Positions 23,902 to 30,528 of a DNA stretch of 36,295 nt are shown piece after piece. The DNA is taken from the NCBI GenBank assembly GCA_028820495.1, contig JAPPIX010000282.1, positions 1 to 36,295 on the forward strand, given 5' to 3'. Made by a program: the position numbers and the translations under genes. The stretch comes from Gammaproteobacteria bacterium (GTDB lineage: Bacteria; Pseudomonadota; Gammaproteobacteria; Pseudomonadales; Azotimanducaceae). Numbering within the stretch: position 1 is the first letter of the stretch; the number at the start of each line of letters is the position of its first letter. The notes beneath the pieces are model-generated. The model saw nothing but the letters and a program-made list of their open reading frames with translations, did not search any database and was not told the DNA's origin.

Positions 23902-24588
23902 TCAAGGCGGCGGATCAATGCCCAAAGCTGACGCCAGCTTGCCTTGAATCGCCTCCACGGTGCCCGAACCTTCAATGGCTAGGTAGCGAAGTTCAGTGGA
24001 TTGCGCCAAGTTGCGGTAGAAGGCGATGAGCGGCTGCGTCTGTTGGCGATAGACGTCCAGCCGGTAGCGCACCCGATCCTCGGCGTCGTCTTCGCGCTGA
24101 ATCAGGGGTTCGCCGGTTTCATCGTCGAGGCCCGGCGTGGCCGGCGGGTTGAAGGCCACATGATAGACCCGGCCGCTGCCTGGGTGGATGCGGCGACCGC
24201 CCATGCGCTTGATGATTTCGGCATCCGGCACGGTGATTTCGACCACCGCGTCAACGGCCACGCCGGCAGCCTGCAGGGCTTCGGCCTGCGGGATGGTGCG
24301 GGGAAAGCCATCGAACAGAAATCCGCCGCCGCAATCCGGCTCGGCAATCCGTTCCTGGACCAAGGCGACGATGAGGTCGTCGGAGACCAGTGCGCCGCTG
24401 TCCACCACCTCTTGGACTTGCTTTCCCATCGGCGTGCCGGCCTTCATGGCCGCCCGCAGCATGTCGCCCGTGGAGATTTGCGGGATCGAGAAGGCTTTGC
24501 AAATGAACTGCGCCTGGGTGCCCTTGCCCGCCCCGGGCGACCCCAGCAATATGATTTTGGGACTTGTGTATTTGTGTTGACGGCTCAT
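23902..24588 (-). CDS. adk: Adenylate kinase with a transposon-derived N-terminus
   Basis: Adk interconverts ATP, AMP and ADP and is normally essential. The P-loop [10 protein letters not shown], the NMP-binding helix [16 protein letters not shown], the LID region [14 protein letters not shown] and [11 protein letters not shown] are all present. The family normally begins directly with MKIILLG or similar. Here KIILLG is preceded by ten extra residues ([10 protein letters not shown]) encoded by the end of an inserted element. The native start codon and ribosome site lie 1.35 kb upstream on the far side of the insertion. The new ATG has no good ribosome site but overlaps the tnpB stop (ATGA), so translation is probably coupled to tnpB. 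All catalytic residues remain, so the protein should be active. Confidence 0.93.
   Translation of the reverse strand: MSRQHKYTSPKIILLGSPGAGKGTQAQFICKAFSIPQISTGDMLRAAMKAGTPMGKQVQEVVDSGALVSDDLIVALVQERIAEPDCGGGFLFDGFPRTIPQAEALQAAGVAVDAVVEITVPDAEIIKRMGGRRIHPGSGRVYHVAFNPPATPGLDDETGEPLIQREDDAEDRVRYRLDVYRQQTQPLIAFYRNLAQSTELRYLAIEGSGTVEAIQGKLASALGIDPPP
24551..24558 (+). repeat. Target site duplication, left copy
   Basis: ATGATTTT lies directly outside the left terminal inverted repeat and is identical to the copy at 25931-25938. On the minus strand it reads AAAATCAT and lies inside adk, encoding part of Lys-Ile-Ile. Confidence 0.85.
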
Positions 24589-25930
24589 GCAGCCAACGCC
24601 ATACCGATTTGACGGGTCATTGGGGAGGCTAACGAACCTCTGGTTCGCCTGCGCCTACGCCCCTCGCCGTCCAGTTGCGCCAGTCCCTGACGCCTGATGT
24701 TTCTGGCCGCGTTCACGTCGGCGTTGGCCGAGTGCCCGCAAGCCTGACATCGAAATTCGCTTTGACTCATCCTGCTGGCCGAGTCCACCGCCCCGCATTC
24801 GTTGCAGGTCTGGCTGGTGTGGGCCGGATGCACCCTGAGTAGCCGCCCCGCCTTGTACGCGAGGTTCCGTTCAAGACCGCCCCAAGCGCTGGCCTGAATG
24901 CCCCTGTTGAGACTGGCCTTCTGCCGCACATTGCGGCCCGGACTGTCCGCCGTGCCCTTGGCCGATGCCGACATGGCCTTGGTGCGCAAGTCCTCAATGA
25001 CTACCGCATGGTATCGGTCGGCAAGGTTGCGGCTGACCCGGTGCGCCCAGTTCGCCCGGACGTCGGCAATGCGCCTGGAAGTCCGGGCCAGCTTCGCCTT
25101 GGTCCGCCCTCGCCGGTTGCTGCCCTTGGCCTGCCGCGCCATCCGCCGCTGATAGCGCCTACGTCGTGCTTCCAGCCTGTCCATGCTCGGCAGCCTGATG
25201 ATCTTCCCCCCGCTGGTGGCCACCTGCCCCACGTTCCGGTCCATACCAACCGCCGTCCCATCGTCCGTCCGCCCGGCAACGTCAACGGCGTAGAACACCG
25301 TGCAATACCACTTGCGGCCCTCGCGCTTGAACACCGCCTGCTTAGGGGAGCCGTCGGGGTGGGGATTGCCGCCACGACGCCGCAGCCGGACCCCACCGAT
25401 CTTGGGAATGGCGACGCGCCCGTCACGGATGCGAACCTTCTCCGGGATGGTGAAGCCGCCGTCATGCCTTCGTCCGTGGATCTTGGGGCGTGCCCGCTGT
25501 CCCTTGAAGAACGCCTGCCATGCGTCCGCCTGACGCTTGAGCGTGTATCGGACAATCCCGCATGGCAGTTCCCGCAGCCACTCATGGCCTTCGGAATTGC
25601 GTAGTGCGATGAACGACTTGCCTAGCGTGAAGAAAGTGGGGGAAGGCACCCTGCCACCGAACTCCATGCTCATCCGGTGGGCGTCACGATTCGCCCGCAA
25701 CGCACCGTTCCAGACGTAACGGCAGGCGCCTGCAAGACGGTTCATGGCCTTGGCCTTCGCGGGGGTGCCGGGAAGAACCCGGTAGCGGATGGCGCGGACT
25801 GCCGTAGAATTGACTTCAGCGGTGGACATTCCCTGTCCTTTGCGGCGGGTGTTGGAAGCACCCGTTGACGCCCATAGTCCCCCCTCAGCGGCTGAATGTC
25901 CACGCCCGTCAACACAAATGCACAAGTCCC
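24559..25930 (-). mobile_element. 1372-bp TIR element carrying only tnpB, inserted in the adk start
   Basis: The ends are 25-bp terminal inverted repeats (24559-24583 and 25906-25930) with one mismatch; both begin GGGACTTGTG and continue ATTTGTGTTGACGG after the mismatched base. The element is flanked by a perfect 8-bp duplication, ATGATTTT. Inside the right end are two more hairpins: CGGGTG/CACCCG at 25846-25864, and GTTGACG/CGTCAAC between 25864 and 25913. Classical IS200/IS605 elements have neither long terminal repeats nor target duplications. Here the only gene is a tnpB, with no Y1 or DDE transposase. The element therefore looks non-autonomous, mobilised in trans by a DDE-type enzyme that makes 8-bp duplications. 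The family is not assigned. Confidence 0.88.
24585..25829 (-). CDS. tnpB: TnpB (IS605 OrfB) RNA-guided nuclease-like protein
   Basis: The 414-residue protein starts at ATG 25829, behind AAAGGACAGGG. It has the N-terminal OrfB helical region ([18 protein letters not shown]). RuvC residues are D in [10 protein letters not shown] in [11 protein letters not shown] and D in [14 protein letters not shown] four-cysteine zinc ribbon (CNECG and CQACG) is also present. All catalytic residues are intact. TnpB proteins of IS605 elements cut DNA guided by an RNA that overlaps the 3' end of the gene. A perfect hairpin CGAACC-TCT-GGTTCG (24633-24647) near the 3' end could belong to such an RNA. The stop overlaps the adk start. 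The open frame upstream to 25925 lies in the element's terminal repeat and is not counted. Confidence 0.9.
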   Translation of the reverse strand: MSTAEVNSTAVRAIRYRVLPGTPAKAKAMNRLAGACRYVWNGALRANRDAHRMSMEFGGRVPSPTFFTLGKSFIALRNSEGHEWLRELPCGIVRYTLKRQADAWQAFFKGQRARPKIHGRRHDGGFTIPEKVRIRDGRVAIPKIGGVRLRRRGGNPHPDGSPKQAVFKREGRKWYCTVFYAVDVAGRTDDGTAVGMDRNVGQVATSGGKIIRLPSMDRLEARRRRYQRRMARQAKGSNRRGRTKAKLARTSRRIADVRANWAHRVSRNLADRYHAVVIEDLRTKAMSASAKGTADSPGRNVRQKASLNRGIQASAWGGLERNLAYKAGRLLRVHPAHTSQTCNECGAVDSASRMSQSEFRCQACGHSANADVNAARNIRRQGLAQLDGEGRRRRRTRGSLASPMTRQIGMALAA

Positions 25931-25941
25931 ATGATTTTCAT
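25909..25941 (-). pseudogene. Stranded native start of adk (10-codon remnant)
   Basis: On the minus strand, AAGGAG (25952-25947), five bases, then ATG AAA ATC AT is the expected start of adk (Met-Lys-Ile-Ile). It runs directly into the right end of the inserted element and stops after ten codons. The rest of adk resumes with the same AAAATCAT on the other side of the insertion. It lies about 40 bases downstream of relA, so relA and adk were an operon. The fragment may still be translated as a short peptide. Confidence 0.8.
25931..25938 (+). repeat. Target site duplication, right copy
   Basis: ATGATTTT abuts the right terminal inverted repeat and is identical to 24551-24558. Removing the element and one copy restores a continuous adk frame beginning Met-Lys-Ile-Ile-Leu-Leu-Gly. 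Confidence 0.85.
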
Positions 25942-25980
25942 GGTTGCTCCTTAGTGACTTGCTGAAGGACGGCAGTCGGG

Positions 25981-28008
25981 TCAAGCCGCGTTCAAGGCCA
26001 CCCGCCGCACCTGCCGAACATCCGGCACATGGCGCAAATGATGCATGATGCGCGCGGCTTCATACAGGCCCTCAAGCTCAAGGTCCATGTCGATCCAGGC
26101 CGCGCCGGTGATCGGCTCGACATGGCCGGTGTTGGCCAGCATCGATAGGCCAAAGCGGCTCACCGTCTCCGTGAGATCGCGCAGCAGGCCCTCACGGTCA
26201 CGGCCCTCGATCCGCAATCGATAGCGGGACGGGCCCTCATCGGCTGCCATCTCGGGCAACAGGCTGCGTTGGGCCGAATCCTCCCCATGGGCGGCAAGGT
26301 ACAGGCGCAGCGCCTCCAGCGGCGCCATCTCGCCAACGCCGAGCGCGAAGAAAAGTCCGTCAGGGTCCGGTCGTTTCAACGCCGGCGCGAAATCCAGGAG
26401 CGCCCCGGCGTCGGGCGCGGGCAGGGCCAGTCCATCGACCATGGCAAGGAAAAGGTCTCGGCCAGCGGCGACATTCTCCGCTTGATCCCGATCATAAAAC
26501 CAGGCGCGAATTTTGCTCATTGCCCGCGAGGTGCGCACGTAGCCGAGTTCCGGGTCCAGCCAAGCCCGCTGCGGGGCGGCGTCCGGGGCGGTCAGTATCC
26601 GCACCCGTTGACCGGATTGCAGGGTGGAATTGAGGGGTGCCGGCACGCCGTCGATGCGGGCGCCCACGCAACGCTGCCCGACTTCGGTATGCACCCGATA
26701 GGCGAAATCCACCGCCGTGGCGCCGGCCATTAAATCCAGAACATGGCCCTTGGGCGTGTACACGAAGACCCGTTGCTCGCGAATTTGGTCGATGAGCTCA
26801 CCGGCTAGGCCCACGCCCTCCCGATCATGGGCATCAAGGGCCTGCCGCAGCCACGCCACCTTGTTGGCGTAGTAGTCATCTTCCGGGTCCATGCCCTTGT
26901 ACGACCAATGGGCGCAGACCCCGAGCTCCGCGTCCCGATGCATCTCCTCGGTGCGGATCTGAACCTCGAACACCATGCCGGAAGCGCCAACGACTGCCGT
27001 GTGGATGGAACGGTAGCCATTCTCCTTCGGTGCAGCGATGTAGTCGTCAAGTTCATCGGGAATGGGGCGCCACTGCGCATGGACGATGCCCAAGGCGGCG
27101 TAGCAGGCCGTTATGTCGTCGACGATGATGCGCACCGCCTGCACGTCATAAACTTCGTCAAAGGGAATGTTCTTGGCGCGCATCTTGCGCCAGATGCTGT
27201 AGATGTGCTTCGCCCGGCCCCCGATCCCAGCCTTGATGCCGTGGGACTCAAAGGCTTTCCTAAGCTGCGCAGCCAAGGCGTTGACGCGCCGTTCGCGCTC
27301 CTCCCGGCGGCCATCGAGCTGCTTGGCGATGCGCATGTAGGCATCCGGCTCCAAGTAACGCAACGACAGGTCCTCAAGCTCCCACTTGAGTTGCCAGATG
27401 CCCAGCCGGTCCGCCAATGGCACGAACACTGTCATCGCCTCGGTGGCGATCCGGGCCTTGCGCTCCTCCGAACTGGCCTTGGCTCGCCGCAGCGCGACCA
27501 CCCGCTCCGCCAGTTTCAGCACTGCCACTCGGCCGTCATCAATGACCGCCACCAGCATGCGGCGGATGTTGGCGGTCTGGTCCTTGGCCTCGCTGGCCAG
27601 CAGGCGGGAACTGGTGAGGTCGAGGATGCTGGTATCCGCCATTTCGATCACCGATGCAGCCAACGCCGCCGCTGCATCGCCAATGCGGGCATTCAAATCG
27701 GTTTTGGCAACGGCTCCATAACGAACCGGGCCGTGGAACAGCGCCGCCAACACAGAGGCGGTGTCCATCTCCATGCTGGCCACCAGCGACGCCAGCTCCA
27801 AAGCGGCATCGAGGTGGGCTTGCAGGGCATCGTCGTCCAGTTGGCTGGCGGCCGTCAGGATCGCCGCCTCGTCAAGGCGGGGGTGGCGCCGGCAAAGATC
27901 ACGCGCCCAGACGGCGGAAGCTGCCTCCCCTTGGCTGTCCTCGAGAGTGTCCTGTCTGAGGCCGGTCAACGCCCCGCTCTGGAGCATTCCCCTGCGGAAA
28001 TCGCCCAT
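25981..28008 (-). CDS. relA: (p)ppGpp synthetase, RelA type
   Basis: RelA makes (p)ppGpp on stalled ribosomes during the stringent response. Domain order in the 675 residues is as expected. A pseudo-hydrolase domain (about 30-200) lacks the HD motif: LAALFHGPVRYGAVAKTDL stands where HD-type hydrolases carry HDVVED-like residues. The synthetase (about 240-390) has GGRAKHIYSIWRKM, YDVQAVRIIVDD, the EXDD motif in DELDDYIAAPKENGYRSIHTAV, and EVQIRT. A TGS domain (VYTPKGHVLDLMAGATAVDFAYRVH) and a C-terminal ACT domain (YRLRIEGRDREGLLRDL) follow. The degenerate HD and EXDD fit gammaproteobacterial, synthetase-only RelA rather than SpoT. It is divergent from the TonB receptor genes and was co-transcribed with adk before the insertion. 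Confidence 0.93.
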   Translation of the reverse strand: MGDFRRGMLQSGALTGLRQDTLEDSQGEAASAVWARDLCRRHPRLDEAAILTAASQLDDDALQAHLDAALELASLVASMEMDTASVLAALFHGPVRYGAVAKTDLNARIGDAAAALAASVIEMADTSILDLTSSRLLASEAKDQTANIRRMLVAVIDDGRVAVLKLAERVVALRRAKASSEERKARIATEAMTVFVPLADRLGIWQLKWELEDLSLRYLEPDAYMRIAKQLDGRREERERRVNALAAQLRKAFESHGIKAGIGGRAKHIYSIWRKMRAKNIPFDEVYDVQAVRIIVDDITACYAALGIVHAQWRPIPDELDDYIAAPKENGYRSIHTAVVGASGMVFEVQIRTEEMHRDAELGVCAHWSYKGMDPEDDYYANKVAWLRQALDAHDREGVGLAGELIDQIREQRVFVYTPKGHVLDLMAGATAVDFAYRVHTEVGQRCVGARIDGVPAPLNSTLQSGQRVRILTAPDAAPQRAWLDPELGYVRTSRAMSKIRAWFYDRDQAENVAAGRDLFLAMVDGLALPAPDAGALLDFAPALKRPDPDGLFFALGVGEMAPLEALRLYLAAHGEDSAQRSLLPEMAADEGPSRYRLRIEGRDREGLLRDLTETVSRFGLSMLANTGHVEPITGAAWIDMDLELEGLYEAARIMHHLRHVPDVRQVRRVALNAA

Positions 28009-28114
28009 AACCCCAGCCGCCCTAAAAAATGCCGCTGCCGGACATACTAGAACAGTTACAGGTACGGGTCATCTGGCAGTGTCCGCCACGATGGACCAAA
28101 GGTATGATTCGCGA

Positions 28115-30526
28115 ATGGCCGAGAGCGCAGTGAAATGCCTTGGCTGCGGATGGTACACTCCAGTTGTTGCTGCGGTCGCTCTTGCGGCATTGCCATCGGC
28201 AGTTTACGCCCAAGTGGTGCAGCAGGAGGCGGGGGAAATCGAAGAGGTGGTCGTGACCGCTACGAAACGCAGCGAGAGGATTCAGGACGTGCCGTTCTCC
28301 GTGGCGGCAAAGACGGCGGAGGACATCACGCGGGCCAGCGCCGCAGGCATCGAAGACCTAGCGCGCGGATTTGCCGGCATGACCGTCCAGAATCTCGGGC
28401 CGGGCCAGAGCCAGGTCGCCATGCGTGGCGTCTCCGCGGGGCAGATCGTCCGGGACCAGCCAGGCGTCAAGGAGCAGGTCGGCGTTTACTTGGACGATTC
28501 GGTGGTCTCGCTGTCGCTGTTCACGCCCGACTTCGATCTGTTCGACGTGAACCGGGTCGAAGTGCTCCGGGGACCGCAGGGAACCCTCTATGGTGCGGGG
28601 TCGGTCGGAGGCACCCTGCGCTACATCACCAACCGGCCCGAGCACGAGCGGAACCACGGACTTGTGGCGGGCGGGTTCAACTCGATTGCGGACGGCGACA
28701 CTGGTTGGCACGCGAAGGGAATGGCCAATGTCGCGCTTTCCGCCTCCAGCGCCCTTAGGCTGGTCGGCTATTCGACGGAGTCCGGGGGTTACATCGACGC
28801 CCGGTCGGAGCGCGGGAGGTGGCGCGATGACGTCAACTCCGGCAACCGAAGCGGTATGCGGCTGTCGCTGCTCTGGGACTTAAGCGAGCGCGTCTCCGTG
28901 CTGCCGAGAGTGGTTCACCAGCGCATCGAAGCAGATGGCTTCAATCGGCAGGAGGTCTTCAATCTGTTGGCGAACCCGCACACCACCACGCGACCAGCCG
29001 TTCAGCTTGGCAAGCGGGAACAGCATCTGCTGCTCGATGAGCGTTTCGAGGACGAGACCACGCTGCTCGACCTGACGTTGACGGCAACCTTTGACGGGTT
29101 TGACATGACGGCCGTGTCGAGCGTTCTGCGGCGCGAGCTCCTCGCAAGCCGCGACACCTCCGCTCTGGCTGGCAGCGTCACGGTGGACCTTGGATTCCCT
29201 GCGGAACAGGTGACGATCCCCGCCAATCTGCGGGACACCACGGAACTCGACCAGTTCACCCAAGAAGTTCGCCTGACCTCGGCCGACGAGCAGTCCCGTC
29301 TGCAATGGCTCCTCGGCCTGTTCTACTCTGACGTCAAGCGGGACTATGCGCAGCGCCTGACGATGCCGGGGTATGACGCCGTGGTGGACGCCGCGTTCGG
29401 GGCCGGCGTTTCGGCGGCGTCAATGAACGGCTATCCGCTCCCCGACCGGCCGTACAACTCGGACCTCCCCTACGACATCTCACAGTTCGCCGTCTTCGGC
29501 GAGGCGACCCTCGCCGTGACCGACCGTCTGGCATTCACCCTCGGCGGGCGCTGGTATGACTGGAAGGAGGAGCGCACCTTTCACTCCGGCGGGTTTTTCT
29601 CGAACGGTGACCTGCAGATGGACAGCACCGATGCCAGCGGCTTCAGTCCACGCCTGCTGGGCAGCTTTCAGGTCTCGGACAACCTGACGTGGAACGCCCA
29701 AGCCTCGCGGGGATTTCGCCTGGGTGGCGTCAACGATCCGCTGAACGCGAGCCTGTGCACCGGTTCGGACCTGGCGAACTTCGGCGGCTTTCAAGCCTAC
29801 GAAGACGAGACGATCTGGAACTTTGAGACCGGCTTCAAGGCCCGGTGGCGCAATGGCGCCAGCCTGAACGCCGCCGCATTCCATGCCGAGATCAAGGACC
29901 TGCAGGTGACCCTCGACGCCGGCTCCTGTTCCTCGCGCATCTCCTTCAACGTGGCGCAGGCGCACGCTACCGGCCTGGAGGTCGAACTGAATCTGCAGCC
30001 TCTCGAAGGACTTCAATTGGGGCTGGCAGGCAGCTTGGTGGAGTCCGAGTTCGACTCGACGGTCGCGGCGGCGGAAGGCGGGGTGCTCGGCGGCGTCGCC
30101 GACGGCAACCGGCTGGCTTCGGTGCCGCAGATCCAGTTGGCGGCGACGATCGACTACGCATTCGGCGTGGCGCTGTTCGGCGGCAGCGAAGTGGTCCTGC
30201 ACGCGAGCGTGCACCATGTGGGCGACCGCATCACGCAGCCGAGCGACCAAGTGGCCGGCGCGGGTCGGTTCGTCTCCGGCCTAGCCTACGGCGGCGCGAC
30301 CGGCCTGGAGGTGACGGAACTGGACCTCGAACTCGACCCATACACCCTGATCGGCCTGCGTTTCGCGGTCAGAAAGGACGACTGGGAGGCGGCGCTGCAC
30401 GTGGACAACCTGACCAATGAGAATGCCCGATTGTCGTTTGACCGGGAACGAGGCGGGCGGGCACGGCTCGGATTCCGGGTCAATCGGCCGCGCACGGTGG
30501 GAATCTCGGTTCGCAAGTCCTTCTGA
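28115..30526 (+). CDS. TonB-dependent outer-membrane receptor
   Basis: The protein is about 803 residues. A signal peptide (VVAAVALAALPSAVYA, then Q) is followed by a TonB-box-like EIEEVVVTATKRSERIQDVPFSV. The plug domain has DLARGFAGMTVQNLG, AMRGVS, VEVLRGPQGTLYGAGSVGGTLRYIT. A 22-stranded barrel follows, ending in aromatic Phe (TVGISVRKSF) as required for BAM recognition. ATG 28115 is preferred to ATG 28091 because AAAGG lies upstream and the signal peptide is then of normal length. The plug is of the type common in marine and Sphingomonas-like bacteria. The ligand (siderophore, sugar, vitamin) is not predictable. It is followed two bases later by a second receptor. Confidence 0.93.
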   Translation: MAESAVKCLGCGWYTPVVAAVALAALPSAVYAQVVQQEAGEIEEVVVTATKRSERIQDVPFSVAAKTAEDITRASAAGIEDLARGFAGMTVQNLGPGQSQVAMRGVSAGQIVRDQPGVKEQVGVYLDDSVVSLSLFTPDFDLFDVNRVEVLRGPQGTLYGAGSVGGTLRYITNRPEHERNHGLVAGGFNSIADGDTGWHAKGMANVALSASSALRLVGYSTESGGYIDARSERGRWRDDVNSGNRSGMRLSLLWDLSERVSVLPRVVHQRIEADGFNRQEVFNLLANPHTTTRPAVQLGKREQHLLLDERFEDETTLLDLTLTATFDGFDMTAVSSVLRRELLASRDTSALAGSVTVDLGFPAEQVTIPANLRDTTELDQFTQEVRLTSADEQSRLQWLLGLFYSDVKRDYAQRLTMPGYDAVVDAAFGAGVSAASMNGYPLPDRPYNSDLPYDISQFAVFGEATLAVTDRLAFTLGGRWYDWKEERTFHSGGFFSNGDLQMDSTDASGFSPRLLGSFQVSDNLTWNAQASRGFRLGGVNDPLNASLCTGSDLANFGGFQAYEDETIWNFETGFKARWRNGASLNAAAFHAEIKDLQVTLDAGSCSSRISFNVAQAHATGLEVELNLQPLEGLQLGLAGSLVESEFDSTVAAAEGGVLGGVADGNRLASVPQIQLAATIDYAFGVALFGGSEVVLHASVHHVGDRITQPSDQVAGAGRFVSGLAYGGATGLEVTELDLELDPYTLIGLRFAVRKDDWEAALHVDNLTNENARLSFDRERGGRARLGFRVNRPRTVGISVRKSF

Positions 30527-30528
30527 CG

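Noticed and set aside
26827..28050. 407-residue plus-strand frame opposite relA
   Set aside because: Shadow of relA; no motifs, no ribosome site.
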